Shown: positions 1-8,752 of the stretch, in pieces
Numbering within the stretch: position 1 is the first letter of the stretch
How the letters are laid out: the number at the start of each line of letters is the position of its first letter
NCBI GenBank assembly: GCA_937897325.1
Contig: CALCOY010000016.1
Span: forward strand, 62,001-126,000
Source: an uncultured Shimia sp.
GTDB lineage: Bacteria > Pseudomonadota > Alphaproteobacteria > Rhodobacterales > Rhodobacteraceae
Direction: 5' to 3'
DNA length: 64,000 nt
The notes under the pieces: generated by a model
Told to the model about the DNA's origin: nothing
Seen by the model: only the letters and a program-made list of their open reading frames with translations
The model's database searches: none
Made by a program: the position numbers and the translations under genes

Positions 1-1112
1 AAGCCGCCGAAGGCGCAGCCGCCGTCGGGGGCGTTGCAGCACAGATCGCTCAGCAATCTTTGAATTCGCGCAAGCGCCTCTTTGTCGACGCATTGCGCAA
101 ATCTGCAGGCGCCAGCGCAGGGGCAGAGCCCGAACAGCCCGGCGCCTATGTCGAGGAGCGCTTTTCCTGGCTGCACCAACTGGTCGGCCAAAACCCGGAT
201 GAGCCTGCGCCGCTCGACACCTTTATGGCGACACTTACCGAGGTCTACCAGGAATTGAACAAGCAATCGTTCTCAGGACAGACGGCCACCCAGGGCACAA
301 GCGCCATCGTGCAACTGCGCGAAGTCGCCGCACGCCTTGAAGGGCCAATGCAACGCTGGGCGGCGCAGATCACCAGCGGATCATCGGGCATCGCGGCGGA
401 CGGTACACGTGCCTCAATCAATGCCGCTTGGCAGGCCAACGTACTGCCCTTCTGCACGCAAGCGCTGAGCGGGCGGTATCCCTTTGATCGTCGCGCTAAG
501 GCGGATGTGGCCATGGCCGATTTCTCGCGTCTTTTTGCGCCTGGCGGACTGATCGACGGGTTTTTTAACGAGAACCTGATCAAACTTGTCGATGTGCGGG
601 CGCAGCCCTGGGCGTGGAAAGAGTTGAACGACACAGATCTGGGCATGTCGCCCACAGCGCTCAAGCAGTTCCAGAATGCTGCGGCCATTCGCGACGCCTT
701 CTTTGGGGGGGCTGCAGCACCCCTTGTCAATTTTCAACTGACGCCCGAGGCATTGGATCCCAATGCAAAGACAGTAACGCTTGAAATCGACGGACAGACG
801 GTGGAGTTCAATCACCGCATGAGCGCGCCGAAACCAACTGCGGTCACCTGGCCCGGAAGCGTCGGCGTGGCGCGGGTTGTCTTCCAACCGCCTGATGGCA
901 AATCGGCCAATGCCATCACGCGCGACGGCCCTTGGGCTTGGCTGCGGTTGCTGAACGCAGCCGAGCTGCGCAAAACGAATGTGTCCGATCGAAGCCGCGT
1001 GATCTTCCGCGTCGGGGGCCGAATCGCGATCTACAACATGCAGTCTGGATCAATACTGAATCCCTTCGCGCTGAAGGCGCTCAGCGACTTCAAATGCCCT
1101 GAAAGCCTATGA
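1..1112 (+). CDS. tssM: Type VI secretion protein TssM (IcmF), C-terminal part, truncated by window edge
   Basis: TssM is the inner-membrane component of the T6SS membrane complex, with a large periplasmic C-terminal part that contacts TssJ. Only the last ~370 residues are here. The reading frame is open back to base 3, so the real start lies outside the window and the internal TTG at 60 is not a start. The region contains the typical late TssM segments: YPFDRRAKADVAMADFSRLF, followed by the GLIDGFFNENL block, a WPG element, GPWAWLRLL and a closing beta-rich stretch. This matches the IcmF C-terminal domain of the family. It overlaps tagF by the ATGA at 1109-1112, so the two are translationally coupled. 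The T6SS assignment is family knowledge plus the neighbouring tagF, pppA and ppkA. Confidence 0.93.
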   Translation, partial: AAEGAAAVGGVAAQIAQQSLNSRKRLFVDALRKSAGASAGAEPEQPGAYVEERFSWLHQLVGQNPDEPAPLDTFMATLTEVYQELNKQSFSGQTATQGTSAIVQLREVAARLEGPMQRWAAQITSGSSGIAADGTRASINAAWQANVLPFCTQALSGRYPFDRRAKADVAMADFSRLFAPGGLIDGFFNENLIKLVDVRAQPWAWKELNDTDLGMSPTALKQFQNAAAIRDAFFGGAAAPLVNFQLTPEALDPNAKTVTLEIDGQTVEFNHRMSAPKPTAVTWPGSVGVARVVFQPPDGKSANAITRDGPWAWLRLLNAAELRKTNVSDRSRVIFRVGGRIAIYNMQSGSILNPFALKALSDFKCPESL

Positions 1113-1699
1113 CGCAACCGTTAAGACCCAGCTTCGGAGCCTTCGGCAAGATACCGGGGCTGGGCGATTTTGTTCGGATCGGGGTGCCACAAGGTTTTAT
1201 TGACCCTTGGGACACATGGTTGAGCCATTCTATTGCCCAGTTTCGCGGGCATGATGAAGAGATGTGGGAAAAGCTTTACATGTTTGCGCCGATCTGGCGC
1301 TTTTCGTTGGCTGCTGGCTTGGCCGGTCCGAACGTGGTCTCGGGGATCATGATGCCATCGGTCGACGCGGTCGGCAGACGGTTTCCACTGACCTGCGTCG
1401 CGGCTGTTCCCGCGCAAACACCTGTTTCTGCTCATATCGCCTGCGGGGAAATCTTTCCTCAGCTAGAGCAGCTATCCCTGTCGATGCTGGATGACGGAAT
1501 GGATCGCGCCACCCTAGCGACCGGTTTGGGCGCAATCAGCTTGCCCGACAGGATCACAGCGGCGATCGGGGCCGACATAAGGGCCATCTGGTCATCCATC
1601 ATTGGGTCAAGCCATCGGATCATGACCACAGCCGGATTGCCATCCGGCATTGAACTCAAGGCCCTTTTCGATCCGGATGACGCCTATTGGAACACTTAA
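1109..1699 (+). CDS. tagF: Type VI secretion-associated protein TagF (ImpM family)
   Basis: A 196-residue cytoplasmic protein of the TagF/ImpM family, which represses T6SS activity after translation in Pseudomonas. It has the family signature near the N-terminus (FGAFGKIPGLGDFVR, about residues 9-23), the conserved WD and W residues, and the segment GIMMPSVDAVGRRFPLT (about residues 75-92). The length fits a stand-alone TagF rather than a TagF-PppA fusion. Its start overlaps the tssM stop (ATGA) and its stop is 2 bases before pppA, so tssM-tagF-pppA is one operon. In Pseudomonas TagF acts in parallel with the PpkA/PppA threonine phosphorylation pathway, and both arms are present here. Confidence 0.9.
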   Translation: MTQPLRPSFGAFGKIPGLGDFVRIGVPQGFIDPWDTWLSHSIAQFRGHDEEMWEKLYMFAPIWRFSLAAGLAGPNVVSGIMMPSVDAVGRRFPLTCVAAVPAQTPVSAHIACGEIFPQLEQLSLSMLDDGMDRATLATGLGAISLPDRITAAIGADIRAIWSSIIGSSHRIMTTAGLPSGIELKALFDPDDAYWNT

Positions 1700-1701
1700 T
1701 C

Positions 1702-2418
1702 ATGACAGCGGCACCAAGATTTGCGGCAAAGACACATCCAGGGCTGGTTCGCCCCGTGAACGAAGACAGCGTCGTCGCCCTACCGGAAAAGGGCGTTTGG
1801 GTCGTCGCAGACGGCATGGGCGGGCATGAAGCAGGGGATGTCGCCAGCGCAATCGTCACCGAAAGCGTTGCCATGATCGATGCGGATCTGACGCCCGCAG
1901 ATACGGTTCGCGCCCTACGAGGCGCATTGCAGTACGCCCATGAGCGCATTCAGCATGAATCGGCAATGCGCCATGGCCAGACAATGGGTTCAACTGTCGT
2001 CGCCCTCGCGATCGCCAATGGTCATTTCGCGTGCCTTTGGTCCGGCGACAGCCGTCTTTACCGGCTGCAAAACGGTGGACTGGAAATGCTGACCACAGAC
2101 CATTCCGTGGTTGCGGCCCTTGTTGCAGCCCGGCAACTAACCTGGGACGAGGCTGAACATCACCCTAGCGCGAACCAGATCACCAACGCGGTCGGTGTCG
2201 GCCAACGGGTTGATCTGGACAAGATCCGCGGCGAAATCCATCATGGCGACCGCTTTCTCCTTTGCACGGACGGGCTTAGCAAATACGCGCCACAGCATGT
2301 GCTGGAACACATCCTCACCACCAGCCCGATGGAAAGCGTCGCAAACCGGCTGATGGATCTGGCGCTGGAAGGCGGTGGTGCAGACAATATTAGTCTGATC
2401 GTGATCGATATCGACTAG
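1702..2418 (+). CDS. pppA: PP2C-family Ser/Thr protein phosphatase PppA
   Basis: A 238-residue Mg/Mn-dependent phosphatase of the PP2C/SpoIIE fold. All metal-binding and core motifs are visible: VNEDS, ADGMGGH, SGDSRLYRL, TDGLS and the C-terminal ADNISLIVI. In T6SS loci PppA removes the phosphate that PpkA places on Fha or an equivalent partner, switching secretion off. I chose ATG 1702, two bases after the tagF stop; an in-frame TTG at 1687 would overlap tagF and adds only five residues. The 3' end overlaps convergent ppkA by 4 bases, so phosphatase and kinase are transcribed towards each other. Confidence 0.9.
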   Translation: MTAAPRFAAKTHPGLVRPVNEDSVVALPEKGVWVVADGMGGHEAGDVASAIVTESVAMIDADLTPADTVRALRGALQYAHERIQHESAMRHGQTMGSTVVALAIANGHFACLWSGDSRLYRLQNGGLEMLTTDHSVVAALVAARQLTWDEAEHHPSANQITNAVGVGQRVDLDKIRGEIHHGDRFLLCTDGLSKYAPQHVLEHILTTSPMESVANRLMDLALEGGGADNISLIVIDID

Positions 2419-4550
2419 GGTTCGGCCGTTGTAAGTATTCGGCTATCCATACCCCTGACCCGCAAAGTCCCTTTTGCCTGGGCGTCTTTCAAAGCCTGCG
2501 CGTAACCACCAACAGACTCCGTCGTTGGCCTGATGCCATCGAACAATCGCTCATTCGCCCAGATCACGACGACCTTGGTTTTGCCCAGAACGCTGTCATC
2601 GACCAGAAAGGCCAGCTTTGTCGTCGATTGCGCCTCTTCCACGCCATAGGCCACGCGGATCTTTTGACCGTCGGTGGCGCGCAGCGATGCCACGTCGTTG
2701 TCGGGCCTGTTGATGTTGGGCAAAAGATGGAAAACGTTCCCACTGACATCCACGACCGACACGTAAAGATAGCCGCTGTCGACATCGGCAGGCAGAGCGA
2801 TATCGATGACGGGGTTTTCACCAACAAAGTAGCGCCCGGCAGGGTTTGCATCGGGCCGGTCGCCAAACCCGAACAAAACATCAATGCCTGCGGCGGAGGC
2901 GTCCGGAAGTGCGGCCTCAATCTGACAAAGCGTGTCGCTCAACACTTCCACATCAAGTGAAACGGGCCTGCTATCTGCAAGAGAACGCACCGCATCAAAC
3001 AGGCCAACGCGTGATTGGACCTCGGCCAGTTTTCCGGCAATCTCAATGCTGTCCTCCGAGCCGTATCCAAGACTTGGAGGGTTCTGCAAGGTCAGACGAC
3101 CACAATTGGCATGATCTTCCAAAACAGCCTCGACTTCCTCGACAGCCAACAAGGGTGGACGAAACACGATGTTGATGCTGCCCTGAAACGCCTCGCCAAG
3201 AGCAGCATTCAACTGATCCTGAAGTCTGGCTGACAGATCGGCGTCCGACGTGGCACCTGCTATATCGACCGCCGCCCCATCGACCGACATGCTATAGCTG
3301 TCCAGTTCGGCAAGCCGCTCAACCAGACTGACGACGGTGGCGCCCCACCCGTCCGGAATAGCGCCCGAAGCCAAAAGAAGCTCTGCCCCTCCGCCGTCTT
3401 CCTGCATCAAGGCACGCAACGCCTCTGCTTGGTCGGGCGCTGGCATGGCGCCACGCGCGGTCGGCGTCCCGCTTTCAGGCTTTTCGACATTCAAAGTGTA
3501 GGGCTCTGCCACGGGATAGGTAGGGCCAAGAAAGGCGTCCAACGCACCGGTGGAATAGGCCCCATAACCCCCTGCACCGATCAGACCCAGAAAGACGGCC
3601 GCCCAAAGCCCGGCGCGTGATTTCCTTTGAGGTTGCTTGTCCGGCTTGGCCCTGGATTTCGAGCGCACTTTGGCCTCTGACTTCGGAACAACGACCGTAC
3701 GATCAATCTCCGGTTTCGGGGAAGGGGGTGCCTGGCCGAATTGCGAAAGAAGCGCGGCTGCCGACTGGAAGCGCTTGTCGGGGTCTGGATCGGTCATCTT
3801 CGCGATCAACGCTCCCAACGGGTCCGGCACGCCGCTGACGTCAAGCGGTTTGCCTTTGGTCTCGACCACCTGCATGGGATTGCTGCCAACATCCGGCTTT
3901 GCGCCATGGAAGGTTGCAAGCAAAAGCGCACCCAGCGAGTAAATGTCCGTTCGAGCATCTGTACGCCCAGCCAGTTGCTCGGGAGCGGCATATGCATACT
4001 TGCCTGCAAATTCGTTTCCAACGATCGTGGCTGCGCCCGGATTGGTATCCTTGGCGATGCCGAAGTCGATAATCACGGCTTGCGAGGGATCGCCACCTCG
4101 CAAGATGATGTTGTCAGGGGAAAGATCACGATGAACGATATTGCGCGCATGCGCCGCCTCAAGCCCCTCTGTCACCCGTTTGGCGATGATCAGCAGATCG
4201 TCTGCGGGTAGACCGCCCTCTTTCATTTTCAGATCAAGCGCGGGACCTTCCACATAGTCCATCACCAGGTAGACTGTCCCGTCCGACATGCGTTGCGTGT
4301 CGAAGTAGCGGACAATCGCGTCGTGGCGGATGTCGCGGATATCCTCCTCCCGCGTCATAAGGGCGAGGTAGTCCTCGTTCACCGAAAACTCGGCGCGCAG
4401 GGCTTTGACGGCAACCACCCTGCCCGATATTTCTGACTTCGCACGATAGACCTCGGATGTGCCGCCGCGCCCAAGCAACGACACGATCCGATAGGTGTTG
4501 TTCAAAAGATCGCCAGGCTGGAAGATGTCGCGTTGATCAGACGCTGCCAT
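2415..4550 (-). CDS. ppkA: Hanks-type Ser/Thr protein kinase PpkA with C-terminal DUF4384-like domain
   Basis: A 711-residue membrane-anchored kinase. Residues ~20-280 form the kinase domain: glycine loop GRGGTSEV (27-34), VAVK lysine (K49), catalytic loop HRDLSPDN (140-147) and DFG (D162). A proline/basic linker precedes one transmembrane helix (about 308-330). The periplasmic part ends in a DUF4384-like module (about 560-690), common in PpkA-type and caspase-like proteins. In T6SS loci this kinase phosphorylates a forkhead-domain partner and activates secretion. Oddity: the catalytic-loop lysine of the usual HRDLKxxN is serine (S144). It follows the OmpA-like gene by 51 bases on the same strand, so the two are probably co-transcribed. 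Confidence 0.88.
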   Translation of the reverse strand: MAASDQRDIFQPGDLLNNTYRIVSLLGRGGTSEVYRAKSEISGRVVAVKALRAEFSVNEDYLALMTREEDIRDIRHDAIVRYFDTQRMSDGTVYLVMDYVEGPALDLKMKEGGLPADDLLIIAKRVTEGLEAAHARNIVHRDLSPDNIILRGGDPSQAVIIDFGIAKDTNPGAATIVGNEFAGKYAYAAPEQLAGRTDARTDIYSLGALLLATFHGAKPDVGSNPMQVVETKGKPLDVSGVPDPLGALIAKMTDPDPDKRFQSAAALLSQFGQAPPSPKPEIDRTVVVPKSEAKVRSKSRAKPDKQPQRKSRAGLWAAVFLGLIGAGGYGAYSTGALDAFLGPTYPVAEPYTLNVEKPESGTPTARGAMPAPDQAEALRALMQEDGGGAELLLASGAIPDGWGATVVSLVERLAELDSYSMSVDGAAVDIAGATSDADLSARLQDQLNAALGEAFQGSINIVFRPPLLAVEEVEAVLEDHANCGRLTLQNPPSLGYGSEDSIEIAGKLAEVQSRVGLFDAVRSLADSRPVSLDVEVLSDTLCQIEAALPDASAAGIDVLFGFGDRPDANPAGRYFVGENPVIDIALPADVDSGYLYVSVVDVSGNVFHLLPNINRPDNDVASLRATDGQKIRVAYGVEEAQSTTKLAFLVDDSVLGKTKVVVIWANERLFDGIRPTTESVGGYAQALKDAQAKGTLRVRGMDSRILTTAEP

Positions 4551-4601
4551 GTCAGTATCCCTGTTGGGCCGGGGTCAGAGGCGGGCGTCGCTTGTGGGCG
4601 G

Positions 4602-5174
4602 TCAACTCAACGCCTGGAACTCTACCCTGCGGTTCTCATCAGCGCGTGGATCGGTGGCATTGTACGGGAATTGCTCGCCGACGCCGACGGCCTGAAGCTG
4701 ACCGGACGGAATGCCGCAATCATCGACGAGATAACGCTTGACCTCTTCCGCCCGCAACAGCGACAGACGCTCATTATAGTCTGCCGACCCGGAACTATCG
4801 GTGTGCCCGACCACGCGGAACACACTTTCTGCACTGGATTTCATGGCCTGACACAAGGCGGAGAGCTTCGGCTTCTGATCTGCTCGAAGCGCCGCGCTGT
4901 CGAAGTCGAAGGAGACCTGAATATTTACCTGAACATCTTTCGGCAATTCCACATGCGATGTCGCTGCAACCGATGTTGTCGTCTGCGAGGTCGTTTGTTC
5001 CGTCGTTGCAGCGGCCGTGTCGTTGGTGGGCGCAAGTACAAGTCCGCGCGTACGTTGTTTCTTGAACAGCTCTTCAATCTCTTGCGGGCTCAGGTTAGAG
5101 GCATCCTGCGCTCCGGCCGATCCAGCAAGTGCTGAGGTGAAAAGTGTTAGGGATAAAGCAATGGAGCGTAACAT
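4602..5174 (-). CDS. OmpA-family peptidoglycan-binding protein, T6SS-linked
   Basis: A 190-residue exported protein. It starts with a clear signal peptide (MLRSIALSLTLFTSALAGSAGA); the open frame extends further upstream but this ATG at 5174 is the credible start. A Thr/Ala-rich linker follows, then a C-terminal OmpA domain (about 80-190) with the peptidoglycan-binding pattern FDFDSAAL, GHTDSSGSADYNERLS and ENRRVEF. There is no transmembrane anchor and no lipobox cysteine, so it is probably a periplasmic, wall-bound protein. In T6SS clusters OmpA modules (TagL, TssL extensions) hold the membrane complex to the cell wall. That role is inferred from the neighbours, not shown. It is the first gene of a two-gene unit with ppkA. 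Confidence 0.8.
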   Translation of the reverse strand: MLRSIALSLTLFTSALAGSAGAQDASNLSPQEIEELFKKQRTRGLVLAPTNDTAAATTEQTTSQTTTSVAATSHVELPKDVQVNIQVSFDFDSAALRADQKPKLSALCQAMKSSAESVFRVVGHTDSSGSADYNERLSLLRAEEVKRYLVDDCGIPSGQLQAVGVGEQFPYNATDPRADENRRVEFQALS

Positions 5175-5336
5175 CGAACCACTTTCTAATCTATTCGCTA
5201 AGTGTGCATAACCTACACGACAAAGCCCTCCGGCCCCAAGGCTTTTCTGTCTGATTGCCCGACCAACCATGCTTGACACGGATGCTTGAATGCCGCCACT
5301 TTTATCTAAATCTTCAGGATATCAAGGGCATCGCTG

Positions 5337-6191
5337 ATGCGCGCCATTCCCGTCATTATCGGGGCGATGAGTCTGATCGTGATTGTGCTGATCGGCATCG
5401 GTATCTATTCCCTTTGGCCTGCTTCAGATGCTTACGACCCGAACGCGACCGGCCCCGCAGTAGACAGTGGTGCCCGGATCGAAATCGAACAACTGCGCGG
5501 CCAGATCGAAAACCTTGGGGAAAAGATTGATGGGCTGGAAAAGCAACTTGCTACAATGGACGCGCGGATCGCAAGTCAGGCCGCGCAGCCGCAAAACCAG
5601 CAGCACGGCGCCATCGATTTTGGCAATGGGCAGAACGATATCATCGACGCCTACGCGCAGATTGTTCAGATCGCCGACCGCCGCAACGTCAACAAGGGCT
5701 TGCGGATCGCCAACCCCACGTACCTTGAAAGTGTATTTGGCCGACCCCGCGCAAGTCTATCGGATCGTTGCCAGTCGATGACCAATCCAAGACTGTCGAA
5801 AATGCTGGTTACTGAAACCGTGGGGCCCATCCGAGTGCGTATGCTGCAACCTGCAATCGACTCCCTACAACGGGTCTTTAACAAGATCGAGGAAACAGAC
5901 CCCGACCTTTACGCCCGCATTAACACAGCCGGGTCTCTTTGCGTTCGTCAGATACGTGGGTCGCGCGGAAGGGCATCGACACATTCGTTCGGTTTGTCGA
6001 TTGACCTTAACATAGACGGCAAGCTTGATACCTTGGGAGACGGCAAGACCCAGCTTGGCCTGACCATATTAGCCGACTTTTTCCGAAATGAGGGCTGGTT
6101 CTGGGGCGCCGCCTTCTCGCGGGAAGATAGCATGCATTTCGAGGTCAGCCGTGACAAAATCGAACAATGGTTGGCCGAGGGCAAGATTTGA
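5337..6191 (+). CDS. Membrane-anchored M15-type peptidase (D-Ala-D-Ala carboxypeptidase-like)
   Basis: A 284-residue protein with an N-terminal membrane helix (about 4-27), a coiled-coil stretch rich in Glu/Gln/Leu (about 47-80) and a C-terminal Peptidase_M15-like domain (about 130-284). The zinc-site pattern is present: STHSFGLSID gives H216 and D223, and DSMHFEV gives H267, matching the SxHxxGxxxD ... DxMHFE layout of the family. Such enzymes cut peptide cross-links or D-Ala ends in peptidoglycan. An AAGGG element 8 bases before ATG 5337 supports the start. Next to a T6SS locus it could be a wall-remodelling factor for machine insertion or a cell-wall effector; no immunity-type neighbour is visible, and the anchor favours remodelling. 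Confidence 0.72.
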   Translation: MRAIPVIIGAMSLIVIVLIGIGIYSLWPASDAYDPNATGPAVDSGARIEIEQLRGQIENLGEKIDGLEKQLATMDARIASQAAQPQNQQHGAIDFGNGQNDIIDAYAQIVQIADRRNVNKGLRIANPTYLESVFGRPRASLSDRCQSMTNPRLSKMLVTETVGPIRVRMLQPAIDSLQRVFNKIEETDPDLYARINTAGSLCVRQIRGSRGRASTHSFGLSIDLNIDGKLDTLGDGKTQLGLTILADFFRNEGWFWGAAFSREDSMHFEVSRDKIEQWLAEGKI

Positions 6192-6258
6192 GCGAAAGCT
6201 GAACCTGCACTATGCTTGAGTCATTGGTTTGATTCTTTTGGTCACTTTGCGTTCGGAT

Positions 6259-7755
6259 ATGACACTCAACAGGTTTTTTCTTTGCAGTCTGTGCGCCGCG
6301 TTCTTTTCGGTGCTTGCGGTGTTTGCGCAGGCCAGCGAACGCGTCGCGCTCGTGATCGGCATGGCCGAATACCAGACCATTCCAGCGCTTGAAAATACCA
6401 TCAACGATGCCAGGCTGATCGAAACGGCCTTGTCGGATATCGGTTTCGAGGTGACGTCGCTCTATGATGCGACGGGTGACAGACTGCGCGAGACTATCGA
6501 CGATTTTGCTTTTCGGTCCGAAACGGCGGACCTGGCGCTGATCTATTTTGCGGGCCACGGCGTTGAGGTTCAAGGGGAGAACTTTCTGATCCCTGTCGAC
6601 GCGCAGGTCACTTCGAATTCGGACATACAACGGCAATCTGTTTCGCTGAAAGACTTCCTAGGCGCGGTGGATCTGGCCCGGAAAATGCGAATTGTGATAC
6701 TCGACTCATGCCGAGACAACCCGTTTGGCGACGCTATCGATCTGGCCCAGGCCAGCACCGTGCTGTCGAGTGACGCCGTTACGCGGGGTGTCGGTGGCTT
6801 GGCTTTGCCGTCACCAGATCGCGGCACGCTAGTTTCCTTTGCGGCCAAGGATGGCCATGTCGCGCTTGATGGTGAGGGCGACAACAGCCCCTTCGCAAAC
6901 GCCCTTGCCCAGAAGATCCGAAAGCCGGGCCTTGAGATCTCTTTGATGTTCCGTCAGGTGCGGGACGAGGTGCTGCGCAACACTTTCAACCGTCAGGAAC
7001 CGCACACATACGGATCGCTCTCGGGCATCCCTTTCTATCTGGCGGGCAACCCGGACACCGATGCAACGGAAGGCGCCGACTTGCCCGTGGCCTGGTCGAA
7101 TATCCGTCCGGAACAAGAAGCGCAGCTTGCCCGTCTTGCCGATGGCGGTGACACGCGTTCGATGCTGGGCTTAGGCTACATGCGGCTCAATCCTGAGGAA
7201 GATCGCTTCGATCCGGCCCAGGCTGTCGCCTATTTCACCCGCGCGGCCGAGGCAGGTTCACCCGAGGCGCAGTTTGAACTTGCAAAACTGTACGAACAGG
7301 GAATTGGTGTCGTGCAGGATGCGGCACGTGCCCTGGCGCTCTATCGGGAGGCGGCCGCACAGGATTTTGCAGACGCGTTGAACGATCTGGGCTTTATGCA
7401 TTACCAGGGCGGTCTGGGCCTTCCACGCAATCCCGACAAGGCGCTTGGTTTTTTCGAACGTGCCGCGGATCTGCGGCATCCACAGGCAATGTTCAACTTT
7501 GCCGCCCTGATCGATGACGGTCTGATTGCCGACAGGGGCGCAAACGATGCAGCCGATTATCTTTACAATGCACTCAGGTCCGGCAGTCAGGACGTGTTCG
7601 ACATACTGTCGGAGCGACCTGAGATGTTTAAAACCGCGACGCGGAAAGCGTTGCAAACCAAGCTACAACAATTCGACTTCTACTCAGGAAGCATTGACGG
7701 CGCCTTCGGGCCCGGCACCAGACGAGGCATTCGAAAGGCGTATGGGCTGGAGTGA
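6259..7755 (+). CDS. Exported caspase-like (peptidase C14) protein with Sel1 repeats
   Basis: A 498-residue protein starting with a signal peptide (MTLNRFFLCSLCAAFFSVLA, cleavage near AQA). ATG 6259 is preferred over an upstream TTG at 6229 because it places the signal peptide at the N-terminus. Residues ~30-250 are a caspase/orthocaspase domain: VALVIGMAEY, FAGHGVEV with H100, and LDSCRDNPFG with C151 form the catalytic dyad. Sel1-like repeats follow (about 295-440; e.g. AVAYFTRAAEAGSPEAQFEL) and the C-terminus resembles a peptidoglycan-binding-type tail (SGSIDGAFGPGTRRGI). A paralogue with the same architecture lies at 25710-27641. It lies between a T6SS edge and an unknown exported protein; its substrate is unknown. 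Confidence 0.85.
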   Translation: MTLNRFFLCSLCAAFFSVLAVFAQASERVALVIGMAEYQTIPALENTINDARLIETALSDIGFEVTSLYDATGDRLRETIDDFAFRSETADLALIYFAGHGVEVQGENFLIPVDAQVTSNSDIQRQSVSLKDFLGAVDLARKMRIVILDSCRDNPFGDAIDLAQASTVLSSDAVTRGVGGLALPSPDRGTLVSFAAKDGHVALDGEGDNSPFANALAQKIRKPGLEISLMFRQVRDEVLRNTFNRQEPHTYGSLSGIPFYLAGNPDTDATEGADLPVAWSNIRPEQEAQLARLADGGDTRSMLGLGYMRLNPEEDRFDPAQAVAYFTRAAEAGSPEAQFELAKLYEQGIGVVQDAARALALYREAAAQDFADALNDLGFMHYQGGLGLPRNPDKALGFFERAADLRHPQAMFNFAALIDDGLIADRGANDAADYLYNALRSGSQDVFDILSERPEMFKTATRKALQTKLQQFDFYSGSIDGAFGPGTRRGIRKAYGLE

Positions 7756-7783
7756 GCAGCTTTATTTCAGAAAGGTGATTTCC

Positions 7784-8569
7784 ATGAAAAGTATAACTAG
7801 ATCTGCAAGCATTCTGACAACGTCGGCCGCTGCATTCGGAATGGTATTTGTGCCGTTTGTCGCAAACGCGGCCTATGTGATCGATCGTCCCATGTCCGGC
7901 GTGATGTATGACGGTCTGCCCTACATTCAGGCCGATTGTGCGGAAAGTGCCGATGAAGAGGGCGAAACCCCGGGGTTCGGAGATGAGGCCGAAGCAACTG
8001 CGATCAGCTTTGTACCGTCTTTCGATCTACCTGATTTTTTGGCTCTCGGGACTGAATATGAAACTTTGCCGCTTCACCTGATCAATTGTGACGATGAGGA
8101 CGGCCCCGGGTTCACCAAGGCGGCATCTGATCGGGCCGAGCAACTTTTGAAGTTGTCAAACCCGATGTGTGGAGGGCTGTCCAAGGCCTACCGCATCGAT
8201 TGTCTTGCGGTGCAATACAAGCGTATCGCCGACGGGATCGAACGCGGAGGAGAAAATGAACGCATCCGCGAAGCATTTCTGACAGCCTCACAAAAGCTTG
8301 AGCGGATAGTCGAGGCAAATGTCGACACCGTAACACCGCCAATCCAACCGCGAATCACCGTTCAAGGTCAGCAGCCATGGACGTCACCGCGCCCACTTCG
8401 CCCAATTGCGCCTGAAAAGCAGGCCGTTGCTGATCGGGCGGCAGCCGTCGTAGTGCAGGAGTTGGAAACCAAACTGTTGCGGTCATCGGAGAATTCGGAC
8501 CGCCGCAAGGATCTGTTTGTGAAAGTGGCCGATGCCGTCGACAGCAACAAGGTCTTGCTTCGTTCTTGA
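7784..8569 (+). CDS. Exported protein of unknown function downstream of the caspase-like gene
   Basis: A 261-residue protein that I do not recognise. ATG 7784 follows an AAGGTG ribosome-binding site and begins a signal peptide (MKSITRSASILTTSAAAFGM, cleavage near ANA); the longer open frame overlaps the previous gene out of phase and is not credible. The mature part has an acidic stretch (about 45-70), four cysteines (pairs CAES, CDDE, MCGG, DCLA) that could form disulfides in the periplasm, a helical middle and a proline-rich spacer, then a charged helical C-terminus. It follows the caspase-like gene by 28 bases and is probably co-transcribed, so it could be a partner or substrate of that protease; this is inference. 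Confidence 0.7.
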   Translation: MKSITRSASILTTSAAAFGMVFVPFVANAAYVIDRPMSGVMYDGLPYIQADCAESADEEGETPGFGDEAEATAISFVPSFDLPDFLALGTEYETLPLHLINCDDEDGPGFTKAASDRAEQLLKLSNPMCGGLSKAYRIDCLAVQYKRIADGIERGGENERIREAFLTASQKLERIVEANVDTVTPPIQPRITVQGQQPWTSPRPLRPIAPEKQAVADRAAAVVVQELETKLLRSSENSDRRKDLFVKVADAVDSNKVLLRS

Positions 8570-8580
8570 TTCATAAGCGG

Positions 8581-8609
8581 TGATGGGCGGTCGAGATGAC
8601 TGCCCATCA
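8581..8609 (+). terminator. Weak hairpin after the exported-protein gene
   Basis: An 8-bp stem (TGATGGGC / GCCCATCA, arms 8581-8588 and 8602-8609) lies 12 bases after the stop of the upstream gene. No T-run follows directly, so it may only be an RNA-stabilising hairpin or a factor-dependent end. Confidence 0.4.
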
Positions 8610-8644
8610 TCTCAGGCTCATGTCGCAACATCTTCTGATTTTTA

Positions 8645-8661
8645 TTTAGAATAATTCTAAT
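8645..8661. promoter_or_regulatory. Irr-type ICE box upstream of dps
   Basis: The sequence TTTAGAA-TAA-TTCTAAT matches the known iron-control element (ICE, TTTAGAA-N3-TTCTAAA) of the alphaproteobacterial regulator Irr at 16 of 17 positions counting the spacer as free. It lies 92 bases before the dps start in an AT-rich promoter region. Irr typically represses iron-storage genes when heme/iron is scarce. The match is seen directly; control by Irr is inferred. Confidence 0.72.
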
Positions 8662-8752
8662 TTCTTCTTGGAATCTCGCGAAAGTCATCTAAATGTTTTT
8701 CGAAGCAAGCCAGCATCATGCCAGCCAGCCTTAAAAACTTGGAGATACGACC

